Assembly: GCF_041276405.1 (NCBI RefSeq)
Contig: NZ_JBGGGT010000002.1
Location: 657,001 to 721,000, forward strand
Reading direction: 5' to 3'
DNA: 64,000 nucleotides
From: Microvirga sp. TS319
GTDB taxonomy: Bacteria > Pseudomonadota > Alphaproteobacteria > Rhizobiales > Beijerinckiaceae
Below the pieces are notes generated by a model, which did no database searches, was not told the DNA's origin, and saw nothing but the letters and a program-made list of their open reading frames with translations. The position numbers were made by a program, and so were the translations under genes. Shown in pieces: positions 43,264-53,533 of the stretch (its first letter is position 1; each line of letters begins with the position of its first letter).

Positions 43264-44409
43264 TTAACTTGATCCGCCCAAGCCATCGAGAAATTCCCGG
43301 AAGCGCGAGAAGAAACCCGAGCTCTCGGGGTGGTTTTCCTTCGAGCATTCCCTGTCGAATTCCTCCAGAAGCTCGCGCTGACGCTTGGTAAGCTTTTGCG
43401 GGGTTTCCACAACAACCTGAATATAGAGGTCGCCCACGTCCCGCGAGCGAAGGACCGGCATGCCCTTGCCGCGCAAGCGGAACTGCTTGCCGGTCTGAGT
43501 CCCCTCGGGAACCTTGACCAGCGCCTCGGTGCCGCCGAGCGTCGGCACACTGAACTCGCCGCCGAGCGCCGCCGCCACCATGGAGATCGGCACGCGGCAG
43601 AACAGGTCCGCGCCGTCCCGCTGGAAGAAGGGATGCGGCTTGAGGGACAGGAAAATATAGAGGTCGCCCGCCGGCCCGCCGCGCAGGCCCGCTTCGCCTT
43701 CGCCCGCCAGGCGAATGCGCGTGCCGTCCTCGACGCCGGCCGGGATGTTGACCGAGAGCGTGCGCTCGCGCGTGACGCGGCCGGCGCCGCCGCAGGAAGC
43801 GCAGGGGTCGTCGATCACCTCGCCGCGCCCATGGCAGTTCGGGCAGGTACGCTCGATGGAGAAGAAGCCCTGCGTGGCCCGAACGCGGCCTGCGCCGCCG
43901 CAGGTGGGGCAGGCCTTCGGCTTCGAACCGGGCTTCGCGCCGGAGCCTGAGCAGGCCTCGCAGGTGACGGAAGTCGGGATCTTCAGCTCGGCCGTTTTGC
44001 CGTGGAAGGCCTCGTCGAGAGAGATCTCGAGGTTGTAGCGCATATCCGCGCCGCGCTCGCGTCCGCCCGTGCTGCGTCCGCCGCGTCCGCCGCGTCCGCC
44101 GGCATCGCCGAAGAAATTCTCGAAAATGTCCGACATGAAGTCGGAGAAATCGCCTCCGAAGCCCGGTCCGCCCGCGCCGCCATTGGCGAAGGCCGCGTGA
44201 CCGTAGCGGTCGTAGGCCGCGCGCTTCTGCCCATCGGAGAGGGTCTGATAGGCCTCGTTGAGTTCCTTGAACTTGACCTCGGCTTCATGGTCGCCCGGGT
44301 TCCGGTCCGGGTGATACTGCATAGCGAGCTTGCGGAAGGCGGATTTCATCTCCGCTTCGCTGGCGGTCTTCGCGACGCCGAGAACCTCGTAGTAATCGCG
44401 CTTGGACAT
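43264..44409 (-). CDS. dnaJ: Chaperone DnaJ
   Basis: 381 residues, a complete type I Hsp40. The J domain (about 4-70) has HPD at 33-35. A Gly-rich region follows ([25 protein letters not shown]), then four zinc-binding CxxCxGxG repeats ([32 protein letters not shown]), and the C-terminal substrate domain. It stimulates DnaK ATPase. It lies 212 bases after dnaK on the same strand, with a terminator hairpin between them, so a part of its transcription probably reads through from dnaK. Confidence 0.98.
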   Translation of the reverse strand: MSKRDYYEVLGVAKTASEAEMKSAFRKLAMQYHPDRNPGDHEAEVKFKELNEAYQTLSDGQKRAAYDRYGHAAFANGGAGGPGFGGDFSDFMSDIFENFFGDAGGRGGRGGRSTGGRERGADMRYNLEISLDEAFHGKTAELKIPTSVTCEACSGSGAKPGSKPKACPTCGGAGRVRATQGFFSIERTCPNCHGRGEVIDDPCASCGGAGRVTRERTLSVNIPAGVEDGTRIRLAGEGEAGLRGGPAGDLYIFLSLKPHPFFQRDGADLFCRVPISMVAAALGGEFSVPTLGGTEALVKVPEGTQTGKQFRLRGKGMPVLRSRDVGDLYIQVVVETPQKLTKRQRELLEEFDRECSKENHPESSGFFSRFREFLDGLGGSS

Positions 44410-44560
44410 GTCAGGCGCCCCAGGGAGCGGAGAAACGCTCCGTTATGCTGCCGATCTCCGGGCCCGAGCGCTTGGATCGGCCCGCTCCAGCGGGTCCGGC
44501 GGCCGAGGCATCGTGATGATAGGTCGAAGGATCGGTCATTGTTGTTTCTAGCCGTTTCAC

Positions 44561-44593
44561 GAAAACGGCACCCGGCGATGAAACCGGGTGCCG
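44561..44593 (-). terminator. Intrinsic terminator after dnaK
   Basis: CGGCACCCGG and CCGGGTGCCG form a perfect 10-base stem; on the minus strand TTTTC follows the stem. It lies 29 bases after the dnaK stop, within the dnaK-dnaJ gap, and probably lowers dnaJ expression relative to dnaK. Confidence 0.8.
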
Positions 44594-44621
44594 AATTCTG
44601 TCAAGATGCACGCATGGTTGA

Positions 44622-46544
<1,923 letters not shown>

Positions 46545-46655
46545 GGCGGGATCCCTCACTTTCAAGCAGACCGCCGCACCCCGAAGCGGCACGGCCCATG
46601 GCTTATGTTGACTGACGTAACAGGTCCGCATCTGTCGAGGCGAACCCTGCTGGCG

Positions 46656-46687
46656 CTGATATAAGAAGGGGTTTCAAGCGCTGCAAG
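46656..46687 (-). promoter_or_regulatory. RpoH (heat-shock) promoter of dnaK
   Basis: On the minus strand CTTG (46684-46687) and CTTATATCAG (46656-46665) are separated by 18 bases. This matches the alphaproteobacterial RpoH consensus CTTG-N17/18-CYTATNTNNG at every defined base. It lies about 110 bases upstream of the dnaK start codon. Confidence 0.8.
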
Positions 46688-46776
46688 ACGATCTTGATAG
46701 CTAGTTGGCCTGATTGCATCGGAGTCGGGTGCTGTTGCAGGGCTGCAATAGCGATAAGAGGCTGACGCTCCTGGCC

Positions 46777-47022
46777 TTATTCGCCTGCGCCAGCCTGGGC
46801 CGGAGTGGAGGAGGCAGTCTGCCTCGTGGTCAGAGCCCCGTAGACTTCGAGCCAGAACCGCACGGCGGACGGGTTCATGTCGCGCTCAGCCAGGAAAGCT
46901 CGCAGCAGCACCTCCGCTCCGGCCCCGTCTCCATGGCAATCCACCATGATACGGGTGGCCTGGACAGGATCGAGCCGATGCCAGAGCCGGGCTTCACGAG
47001 AGCGTTTCCAAGAGGTCGTCAT
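46777..47022 (-). CDS. Small protein, unknown function, partner of XRE gene
   Basis: 81 residues: MTTSWKRSREARLWHRLDPVQATRIMVDCHGDGAGAEVLLRAF and on. It is mostly helical and charged, without membrane helix. A second, broken copy of its first 25 codons lies at 47472-47551, also divergent from an XRE gene, so this gene and its XRE neighbour were duplicated together. That the second copy decayed while the XRE survived suggests that this protein is dispensable in one copy. I do not recognise the family. Confidence 0.65.
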   Translation of the reverse strand: MTTSWKRSREARLWHRLDPVQATRIMVDCHGDGAGAEVLLRAFLAERDMNPSAVRFWLEVYGALTTRQTASSTPAQAGAGE

Positions 47023-47041
47023 CGTTCGATTATGAGAAAAC

Positions 47042-47072
47042 TAGCCAGAATAGCAAATAGCCATTTTGGCTA
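47042..47072. promoter_or_regulatory. Probable XRE operator, copy 1
   Basis: TAGCCAGAAT (47042-47051) and ATTTTGGCTA (47063-47072) form a 10-base inverted repeat with one mismatch between the divergent small-protein and XRE genes. The core TAGCAAATA-CC-ATTTT recurs at 47588-47609 before the second XRE gene, so it is likely the shared binding site of these regulators. Confidence 0.55.
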
Positions 47073-47119
47073 ATTGGCTGAAACAGCATATTTCATCCGT
47101 CCGCAAAAGCGGGCTGGGC

Positions 47120-47356
47120 ATGCAAAAATCCATTCATAGCAAACGGCAGGAGCGCCTGCGCGTATTGTTGAAGGCGGCACGAAAGAAAGCCGGTCTGACG
47201 CAGGACGAACTGGCTGAGCAAATGGGAGCCTATAAGACGTTCGTCAGCAAATATGAAAGAGGCGAGCGGCAACTCGACCTGATCGAGTTCTTGGCTGTCG
47301 CCGAGGCTTTGCGATTGGAGCCTAAAACGCTGATCGACCAGCTTCTGCGCGAATAG
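47120..47356 (+). CDS. XRE-family helix-turn-helix protein, copy 1
   Basis: 78 residues consisting of little more than a Cro/CI-type helix-turn-helix: RLRVLLKAARKKAGLTQDELAEQMGAYKTFVSKYERGERQLDLIEFLAVAEALRL. The start at 47120 gives the same N-terminus as the paralogue at 47681 (MQKSIHSKRQE and MKSLHTTRQE). The conserved GxYKTFVSKYExGER stretch is the recognition-helix region. It is divergent from the small protein at 46777 and probably represses both genes through the palindrome between them. Confidence 0.9.
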   Translation: MQKSIHSKRQERLRVLLKAARKKAGLTQDELAEQMGAYKTFVSKYERGERQLDLIEFLAVAEALRLEPKTLIDQLLRE

Positions 47357-47392
47357 CAGTCTCCGGTTACCGCTTCAAGGATGCTTCACTTT

Positions 47393-47433
47393 CATGCCGT
47401 CATGCCCGGCCTCGGGCCGGGCATGACGGCATG
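47393..47433. repeat. Perfect 19-base-arm palindrome (REP-like)
   Basis: CATGCCGTCATGCCCGGCC and GGCCGGGCATGACGGCATG pair perfectly around TCG, just after XRE copy 1. Parts of the same CATGCCCGG family are at about 47948-47972 and 48003-48027 after XRE copy 2. Such elements are common between rhizobial genes and may have mediated the duplication. Confidence 0.8.
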
Positions 47434-47471
47434 AATCCGCTGTTAGGACGTGGATGGCCGGAATGAACCCG

Positions 47472-47551
47472 ACCATGATGCGCGTGGCCTGGACAGGATT
47501 GAGCCGATGCCAGAGGCTGGCTTCACGAGAGCGTTTTCAGGAAGTGGGCAT
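47472..47551 (-). pseudogene. Broken copy of the small gene at 46777-47022
   Basis: On the minus strand the segment reads MPTS-stop-KRSREASLWHRLNPVQATRIMVG, against MTTSWKRSREARLWHRLDPVQATRIMVD in the intact gene. The Trp codon TGG has become TGA, and the homology ends after about 25 codons, where a repeat element begins. The nucleotide match with 46943-47022 is high (about nine tenths). It is a remnant of a duplicated module. Confidence 0.85.
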
Positions 47552-47587
47552 GGGGTGGATAATCTATGGTCGATTAAAGGATGTCCT

Positions 47588-47609
47588 TAGCAAATATCCT
47601 ATTTTAGGA
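47588..47609. promoter_or_regulatory. Probable XRE operator, copy 2
   Basis: TTAGCAAATATCCTATTTTAGG keeps the core TAGCAAATA-CC and ATTTT of the palindrome before XRE copy 1, and CCT...AGG at its ends keeps some dyad symmetry. It lies between the broken small gene and XRE copy 2. The conservation amid diverged surroundings supports a regulator site. Confidence 0.45.
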
Positions 47610-47680
47610 GAAATTAGGCATTTTGGGAGAGTTCCCGAAAAGGGATACTTGGTCTGTTGCCCTTCAGCATCGGCGGCAAC

Positions 47681-47914
47681 ATGAAATCGCTCCATACGAC
47701 ACGGCAGGAAAAGTTCTGCATGCTTTTGCGCCATGCACGTAAGAAGACCGGGCTCACCCAAGAAGAGCTGGGAAAGCGGCTCGGCAAATACAAAACATTC
47801 GTCAGCAAATATGAAAGCGGTGAACGTGAGATCACCGTACTGGAGCTGATCGATATCGCCGAGGTTCTCAACGTCGATCCGCTCTCCATTTTGAAAGCCG
47901 TCATGGCAAAGTGA
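47681..47914 (+). CDS. XRE-family helix-turn-helix protein, copy 2
   Basis: 77 residues, a paralogue of the protein at 47120: KTGLTQEELGKRLGKYKTFVSKYESGEREITVLELIDIAEVLNVDPLSILKAVMA. Identity is concentrated in the recognition region, so both may bind the same kind of operator. The start at 47681 is chosen by alignment with copy 1. It is followed by palindromic repeats and then by the convergent Ada-like gene. Confidence 0.9.
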   Translation: MKSLHTTRQEKFCMLLRHARKKTGLTQEELGKRLGKYKTFVSKYESGEREITVLELIDIAEVLNVDPLSILKAVMAK

Positions 47915-48069
47915 TTGGGCCCCCGGCAGGAAGTGCCCACCTGCCGCCATGCCCGGCTTCGGGCCAGGCATCCACGCCTTGAAACCACTGTTCAGACGTG
48001 GATGGCCGGGACAAGCCCGGCCATGACGCGGAAAGCGGCAGCGTGAGTGATGCGGATCGATTCAAGCCT

Positions 48070-48978
48070 CTAAGTCGCGCTTTCACCCAAACCGCAGCCC
48101 GCTTCCCACCCCAGAATCGCTTGCTTGCGGGTCAGGCCCCAATGATAGCCCGTGAGCGCGCCGGAGCGGCCGAGCACCCGGTGGCAGGGGACTACGAAGG
48201 AGACGGGGTTCTTCCCCACCGCCGCGCCGACCGCCCGGCAGGCGGCGGGCTTGCCGATATGGCGGGCGATATCGGAATAGGTGGTAGCCTTGTCACGGGG
48301 GATGCGCAGCAGGGTCTGCCAGACCCGCACCTCGAAGTCCGTGCCGATGAGGACCACCCGCAGGGGCTGCTCCGCCTGCCATTGTGACGGGCTGAAGATG
48401 CGCCGGGCGAGCGGCGCCGTCGCGGCCTCGTCCTCCACATAGGACGCTTTCGGCCAGCGGCGGGTCATATCGGCCAGTGCGGCCGCCCGGTCGCCGTCGT
48501 CCACGAAGCCGAGCCCGGCCAGCCCTCGGTCGGTCGCCATCAGGATCGCCTCGCCGAAGGGGGAGGGGTGGAAGCCGTAGCGCATGGTCAGACCCGCGCC
48601 GCCCGTCTTGTAGTCGCCGGGCGTCATGGCCTCGTGGGTCACGAACAGATCGTGGAGACGGGCGGGTCCCGAAAGCCCGACCTCGTAGGTCGCGTCCAGG
48701 ATGCTGGCCGAGGAGGCGAGCAGCACCTTGGCGTTGTCCAGGGTGATCGCCTGGAGAAAGGCCTTCGGCGACAAGCCCGCCCAGCGCCGGAAGAGATGAT
48801 GCACATGGGTGGTGGAGAGCCCCACATGGTCCGCGATGGCCTCCAGAGAAGGCTGCTCGCGCCAGCGCTCGGAAATGAACGCTATGATCCGGCGCACCCG
48901 CTCGTAATCGGCCTGCGGCTCTTCCGGCGGGGTGAGATGACCGGGTTCGATGGTGATGTCGCGCAATGTATCGAGCAT
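48070..48978 (-). CDS. Ada-like methylated-DNA-protein cysteine methyltransferase with AraC domain
   Basis: 302 residues: an AraC-type helix-turn-helix (about 25-125; EAIADHVGLSTTHVHHLFRRWAGLSPKAFL) followed by an O6-alkylguanine-DNA alkyltransferase domain with the acceptor PCHRV (Cys265). It lacks the N-terminal zinc/methylphosphotriester domain of full Ada, so it can repair O6-methylguanine and may bind DNA, but cannot sense phosphotriesters in the Ada way. AAGAGGAAAACGTC precedes the ATG. AlkB, encoded 9 kb to the left, is its functional relative. Confidence 0.95.
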   Translation of the reverse strand: MLDTLRDITIEPGHLTPPEEPQADYERVRRIIAFISERWREQPSLEAIADHVGLSTTHVHHLFRRWAGLSPKAFLQAITLDNAKVLLASSASILDATYEVGLSGPARLHDLFVTHEAMTPGDYKTGGAGLTMRYGFHPSPFGEAILMATDRGLAGLGFVDDGDRAAALADMTRRWPKASYVEDEAATAPLARRIFSPSQWQAEQPLRVVLIGTDFEVRVWQTLLRIPRDKATTYSDIARHIGKPAACRAVGAAVGKNPVSFVVPCHRVLGRSGALTGYHWGLTRKQAILGWEAGCGLGESAT

Positions 48979-49124
48979 GACGTTTTCCTCTTGAGACTAC
49001 TCTAAGCGGTCCCAGGAGGAGGGGACACCCGATTCCTGTGACGGGTTTGCCCAACCGGCCGAGGGGCGGAGATCTCCCAGCGGGGTAGGCTCGCGAACGG
49101 GTGCATTTATAGAAGGCGAGGGCT

Positions 49125-49637
49125 TCAATAGCCCCGCTTCACGGCCGAAAGAGCCTGGCTGAAGGCATCGGCGAAGGTTTCCCGTTCTTCCGGCGAGAGG
49201 TCGCGGGCGATCACGACATGCTGGTTGCGGGACGTGAGGGCGAGTTCCTGCAGGCCGAACTCGTCGTCGACCTCGCGGTCGAGGCGGGTCCAGAGCGGGT
49301 TGAACAGCCATTCATGCGCTTCGCCCCGCTCGCTGACTTTCCGGAGCAGCAGGCGGATCGGGGTCAGCTCCAGAAGCTCGAAGGCCTGTCCCTGCCTGTA
49401 GCTGATGCGGAATGCGATGAACAGGCCGAGGAAATCGAGGCCGAAGAAGCCCGCGACAGGCCAGAAGCCCATGATTACGAAGGGCAGGCTCGCGACGATG
49501 GAGGTCAGGCAGACCAGCACCATCACGATCCTGAAGCCGTGCGGGCTCAAGGATCTGTGCGGGCGGATGACGGCCGAGAACACCGGTTTCTCGAACCGGT
49601 CGGCTTCATCCTCAAATGTCGCCTTGCTGCCTGCCAT
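49125..49637 (-). CDS. DUF2244 integral membrane protein
   Basis: 170 residues of the DUF2244 family of alphaproteobacteria. A soluble N-terminus (FSAVIRPHRSLSPHGF) is followed by two membrane helices at about 35-57 and 60-80 and a soluble C-terminal part with EWLFNPLWTRLDREVDDEFG. The function is unknown. It is divergent from nth across 20 bases, so the two share a very short promoter region, an arrangement conserved in many rhizobia. Confidence 0.9.
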   Translation of the reverse strand: MAGSKATFEDEADRFEKPVFSAVIRPHRSLSPHGFRIVMVLVCLTSIVASLPFVIMGFWPVAGFFGLDFLGLFIAFRISYRQGQAFELLELTPIRLLLRKVSERGEAHEWLFNPLWTRLDREVDDEFGLQELALTSRNQHVVIARDLSPEERETFADAFSQALSAVKRGY

Positions 49638-49657
49638 GGTCTAGATATAACGCGGGA

Positions 49658-50401
49658 ATGTCCGAACTGAAGCAGCCGGTCCGCCGCAAATCCGTGTCGA
49701 AATCGAAAGCCGCCGTCCCGGCGAAGGCCGTCGGGAAGGCTCTGCGCCAGCGCAGGCCCAAGCCCGTCGACCGAGCTACCATGATCGAAATCTTCCGTCG
49801 CCTCAAGGAGGCGAATCCGGAGCCCAAGGGCGAGCTGGACTATACCAACCCCTATACGCTTCTCGTGGCCGTGACGCTCTCGGCCCAGGCCACGGATGTG
49901 GGCGTCAACAAGGCCACGAAGGAGCTCTTTCGCGTCGCCGATACGCCGCAGAAGATGCTGGAACTGGGCGAGGACGGGCTTCGGCCGCACGTCAAGACCC
50001 TGAACTTCTTCAACACGAAGGCGAAGAATGTGATCGCCATGGCGAAGCGGCTCGTCGAGGAGTTCGGGGGCGGGGTGCCCAATTCCGTCGAGATCCTCGA
50101 GACCCTGCCGGGGGTCGGCCGCAAGACCGCGAGCGTCGTGGTGAACATCGCCTTCGGCGACCCGCGCATCGCGGTCGACACGCATATCTTCCGGGTCGCC
50201 AACCGCCTGCCGCTCGTGGTCACGAAGACGCCCCTGGAAACGCAAGTGGCGCTGGAGGCGCTGATTCCGAAGGAATACCTGCTCCACGCTCATCACTGGC
50301 TCATCCTACACGGGCGCTATATCTGCAAGGCCCGGCGGCCCGAATGCTGGCGCTGTCCCGTCAACGACCTCTGCCGCTATCCGGACAAGACGATTCCTTG
50401 A
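49658..50401 (+). CDS. nth: Endonuclease III
   Basis: 247 residues. Nth removes oxidised pyrimidines and cuts the abasic site. The helix-hairpin-helix LPGVGRKTASVVV supplies catalytic Lys156, and VDTHIFRVANRL the Asp174. The 4Fe-4S cluster ligands are Cys223, Cys230, Cys233 and Cys239 (C-X6-C-X2-C-X5-C). An N-terminal basic tail of about 40 residues precedes the catalytic core, a common addition in rhizobia. The start at 49658 is the most likely; an upstream frame lacks homology. Confidence 0.97.
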   Translation: MSELKQPVRRKSVSKSKAAVPAKAVGKALRQRRPKPVDRATMIEIFRRLKEANPEPKGELDYTNPYTLLVAVTLSAQATDVGVNKATKELFRVADTPQKMLELGEDGLRPHVKTLNFFNTKAKNVIAMAKRLVEEFGGGVPNSVEILETLPGVGRKTASVVVNIAFGDPRIAVDTHIFRVANRLPLVVTKTPLETQVALEALIPKEYLLHAHHWLILHGRYICKARRPECWRCPVNDLCRYPDKTIP

Positions 50402-50465
50402 AGGCATTTCGGAAGCCGTTTCGCGTCATCCCCGGCACAGGGCTGGCGATGACTCGGGAGACGTT

Positions 50466-50723
50466 TCAAGGCTTCAGGCAGTGCGGGGTCTTGGGGATGC
50501 AGGCGATGCCGGGCGTCGAGCAGGCGAATCCCTGCGCGGTACGGGCGCAGACGATGCAGCCGTTCGTCCATTCGGAGCAGGCGGGTTCGGACGCGGCCTG
50601 CCCAGAAGCCCGTGAGGAGGCCTGTGACCCCGCGAGAGCGCCCACGAGCAGCGCCAGCACCGTCACCATCAAGGCGGTCACGATGGCGAGGGAAACGGCC
50701 AGGGCTTCGTCGCGCGCCGGCAT
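50466..50723 (-). CDS. Small membrane protein with Cys-rich tail
   Basis: 85 residues. One membrane helix at about 10-32 (VSLAIVTALMVTVLALLVGALAG) is followed by a Ser/Ala-rich linker and a C-terminal part with six cysteines (CSEW..GCIVC...ACSTPGIAC..TPHC). If the tail is periplasmic the cysteines could form three disulfides. The start lies three bases after the uppP stop, so the two genes are probably co-transcribed. I know no function. The pattern of cysteines supports a real protein. Confidence 0.6.
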   Translation of the reverse strand: MPARDEALAVSLAIVTALMVTVLALLVGALAGSQASSRASGQAASEPACSEWTNGCIVCARTAQGFACSTPGIACIPKTPHCLKP

Positions 50724-50726
50724 GGC

Positions 50727-51524
50727 TCACCCGAAGGCGATGAGGCCGGCAAGCCCCGCCACGCCGACGATGATCCGCCAATAGGCGAACGGAGTGAAGC
50801 CGTGACGGGAGACATAGTCCAAGAGGGACCGTACGACGATCACCGCGGCGATGAAGGCGGCGATGAAGCCCACGACGATGGTGATCACATCGTCCGTCGA
50901 GAGGACCTTGTAGTTCTTCAGAAGGTCGTACGCGAAGGCGCCCGCCATGGTGGGCATGGCGAGGAAGAACGAGAACTCCGCCGCCGCCCGCTTCGAGGCG
51001 CCCATGAGCATGGCGCCCACGATGGTGGCACCCGAGCGGGACACGCCGGGGACCATCGCGAGGCACTGGAGAAAGCCGATCTTCAGATACATGGGAAGGG
51101 GGAAGCGGGTGGCGTCGTCCCGGGTGACTTCCAGGGGCATGCGATCGACCAGAAGCAGGACGAAGCCGCCCGCGATCAGGGTCATGCACACGATCCAGGG
51201 GTCGAAGAGCACCTCCTTGATGAAGCCGTGGAGCACGGCCCCGATGAGGGCTGCGGGCAGGAAGGCGATCACGACGCCGACCACGAAGCGCCGGGCGTCC
51301 GGGTCGCGGGGCAGGGCCTTGGCGATGGTCCAGAGTTTATGAAAATAAACCGAGAGGATCGCCAGGATCGCGCCCAGCTGGATTAGGACCTCGAAGGTCT
51401 GGCCCGTGGATTCAAATCCCAGGAAGTGCCCGACGAGAAGCAAGTGCCCCGTCGAGGAGACCGGCAGGAACTCGGTCAGCCCTTCGATGAGACCCAGGAA
51501 GAGCGCCTCGATGATGTTCGCCAT
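50727..51524 (-). CDS. uppP: Undecaprenyl-diphosphate phosphatase
   Basis: 265 residues with eight predicted membrane helices. UppP (BacA) recycles undecaprenyl pyrophosphate for cell-wall synthesis and confers bacitracin resistance. The motifs [19 protein letters not shown] near 10-28 and [18 protein letters not shown] near 160 form the active site. The start at 51524 gives the family start [15 protein letters not shown]; the open frame upstream is not coding. The small Cys-rich protein gene follows. Confidence 0.97.
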   Translation of the reverse strand: MANIIEALFLGLIEGLTEFLPVSSTGHLLLVGHFLGFESTGQTFEVLIQLGAILAILSVYFHKLWTIAKALPRDPDARRFVVGVVIAFLPAALIGAVLHGFIKEVLFDPWIVCMTLIAGGFVLLLVDRMPLEVTRDDATRFPLPMYLKIGFLQCLAMVPGVSRSGATIVGAMLMGASKRAAAEFSFFLAMPTMAGAFAYDLLKNYKVLSTDDVITIVVGFIAAFIAAVIVVRSLLDYVSRHGFTPFAYWRIIVGVAGLAGLIAFG

Positions 51525-51701
51525 CGTTGAAAATCCTAAAACCGGCGCCAGATGCAGGGGCGCCCCCGGACGTGTCAAGTAAGCTTTGCGCATGCAAGGC
51601 CGTCTTCATGCGTCTGGGACATGAGATTCACCAAAATTCCTTACCGCACGTTAACAAAGCGCAGCCTTATTCTCGCCGTCTGTTTGGCGCTCACATCACT
51701 C

Positions 51702-52394
51702 ATGGCCACCCTACATTCGTATCCTTTTTGTCCGCACTCGCGGTTTGTGCGCCTTGCCCTGGCGGAAACGGGTCTCGAGGCGGACATCGTCGAGGAGAAA
51801 CCGTGGGAGCGGCGAATTCCGTTTCTGGAAATGAATCCTGCCGGCAATCTCCCGCTGCTGGTGGCCGAGGACGGCTTGGCCGTTCCGGGCGCCCGGGGAA
51901 TTGCGGATTATCTGGACGATGTGTGCGGGGGCGATCTAAGGGACCGCAGGCTCCTGCCGCAGGAGATCGCAGACCGGGTCGAGGTTCGCCGTCTGCTCGA
52001 CTGGTTTCTGGGCAAGTTCCACGAGGAGGTCTCGGATTACCTTGCCACGGAAAAGATCTATAAGCGGTTCATGCCCGCGGAGCTGGGCGGCGGTCCGCCC
52101 GACATGGGCGCGATTCGCGCTGCGCGGACCAATGTGCGATATCACCTGAAATATATCGGGTTCCTGATTTCCAAGCGGAATTGGCTGGCCGGCGACCAGA
52201 TGACCTATGCCGATCTGGCGGCGGCTGCCCATCTCTCGGTGGTGGATTATCTCGGCGACGTGCCATGGGAAGAGAACGAAACGGCAAAGGAATGGTACGC
52301 CCGGGTGAAATCCCGGCGGTCGTTTCGCGCGCTCCTGGCGGACCGGGTCCCGGGGATGGCTCCGGCGGATCACTACGACAATCTGGACTTTTGA
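51702..52394 (+). CDS. Glutathione S-transferase-like protein
   Basis: 230 residues. The N-terminal thioredoxin-like domain starts MATLHSYPFCPHSRFVRLALAETGL and has NPAGNLPLLVAEDGLAVPGARGIADYL; the C-terminal all-helical domain contains WLAGDQMTYADLAAAAHLSVVDYLG. YPFCPHSR places a Cys at the catalytic position, suggesting an omega- or beta-like enzyme with thiol-transfer activity. The start at 51702 is chosen by the domain boundary. Its stop overlaps the proposed queG start, so gst-queG-SDR form an operon. Confidence 0.9.
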   Translation: MATLHSYPFCPHSRFVRLALAETGLEADIVEEKPWERRIPFLEMNPAGNLPLLVAEDGLAVPGARGIADYLDDVCGGDLRDRRLLPQEIADRVEVRRLLDWFLGKFHEEVSDYLATEKIYKRFMPAELGGGPPDMGAIRAARTNVRYHLKYIGFLISKRNWLAGDQMTYADLAAAAHLSVVDYLGDVPWEENETAKEWYARVKSRRSFRALLADRVPGMAPADHYDNLDF

Positions 52395-53533
52395 GCGGGC
52401 AGGCCTTGAAGCGCGCCTTCGTGGAGCGCGCGCGGCAGATCGGCTTCGATACGGTCCGGATCGCCGCTCCCGATTCCATTCCGCTGGCGCCGGAGCGGCT
52501 GAAGGCCTGGCTTACGGCGGGCCATCACGCCTCCATGGATTGGATGGCGGATACGGCCGATCGCCGCGCCGATCCCCGCGCCCTCTGGCCGGAGGTGCGC
52601 AGCGTCGTTCTGCTCGGCGTCAATTACGGCCCTTCCGGCGATCCCCTGGCGGCGCTCTCGAAGAAGGATCACGGCTCGATCTCGATCTATGCCCGCAACC
52701 GCGATTATCACGACGTGATCAAGGGCAAGCTCAAGGAGATCGCAGGCTTCCTCGCCGCGAAGGCCGCGTCCGACGTGAAGGTGTTCGTGGATACGGCGCC
52801 GGTCATGGAAAAGCCCCTGGCGGAAGCCGCGGGCCTCGGATTCCAGGGCAAGCATACGGTCATCGTCTCACGCGAGTTCGGAAACTGGCTCTTCCTCGGC
52901 GCGATCTTCACCACGGCGGAACTGCCCGCAGACGAGCCGGAGCGCAATCATTGCGGCTCCTGCCGCCGCTGCCTCGACGTCTGTCCGACCGATGCATTTC
53001 CTGCCCCGTTTCAGCTCGATGCACGGCGCTGCATCTCGTATCTGACGATCGAGCATAAGGATCATATTCCCGAAGACCTTCGTCCCGGGATCGGCAACCG
53101 CATCTTCGGCTGCGACGATTGCCTTGCGGTCTGCCCCTGGAACAAATTCGCGCAGGTCGGTCGCGAGGCGAAGCTCATGCAGCGGGACGACCTGGCCGCC
53201 CTACCGCTCGCGGAACTGGCGCGCCTCGACGATCCCGCTTTCCGTACCCGGTTTTCCGGCACGCCGATCAAGCGCACGGGGCGCGACCGTTTCATCCGCA
53301 ATGTGCTTATCGCCATCGGCAATTCCGGGGATGCCGCCTTGGCGGATGAAGCCGTGCGCCTTCTCGACGATGCTTCGCCGCTCGTGCGCGCCATGGCGGT
53401 CTGGGCCGTCGGCCGGCTGCTCCCGGGCAGGGCCGTCGCTTCGCTCGGTGCGCGCCGTTTCGAGCGCGAGGACGATGCGGCCGTGCGCGCGGAATGGAGC
53501 CGTGCGCTCCCGGTGAAGAAGGAGGTCGCGTGA
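52391..53533 (+). CDS. queG: Epoxyqueuosine reductase
   Basis: About 380 residues. QueG reduces epoxyqueuosine to queuosine in tRNA, with a cobalamin and two 4Fe-4S clusters. Cluster ligands are visible in CGSCRRCLDVCP near 188 and CDDCLAVCPWNKF near 240. The N-terminal part has FDTVRIAAPDSIPLAPERLKAWLTAGHHASMDWM and VDTAPVMEKPLAEAAGLGFQGKHT, and a HEAT-like segment closes the protein. The start is uncertain: TTG 52391 (overlapping the gst stop as TTGA) or TTG 52406. The stop overlaps the next gene. Confidence 0.95.
   Translation: MSGQALKRAFVERARQIGFDTVRIAAPDSIPLAPERLKAWLTAGHHASMDWMADTADRRADPRALWPEVRSVVLLGVNYGPSGDPLAALSKKDHGSISIYARNRDYHDVIKGKLKEIAGFLAAKAASDVKVFVDTAPVMEKPLAEAAGLGFQGKHTVIVSREFGNWLFLGAIFTTAELPADEPERNHCGSCRRCLDVCPTDAFPAPFQLDARRCISYLTIEHKDHIPEDLRPGIGNRIFGCDDCLAVCPWNKFAQVGREAKLMQRDDLAALPLAELARLDDPAFRTRFSGTPIKRTGRDRFIRNVLIAIGNSGDAALADEAVRLLDDASPLVRAMAVWAVGRLLPGRAVASLGARRFEREDDAAVRAEWSRALPVKKEVA

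Noticed and set aside
44411..44611. A small minus-strand frame between dnaK and dnaJ
   Set aside because: It runs through the dnaK terminator, has no ribosome-binding site at its inner ATG and no known relative.
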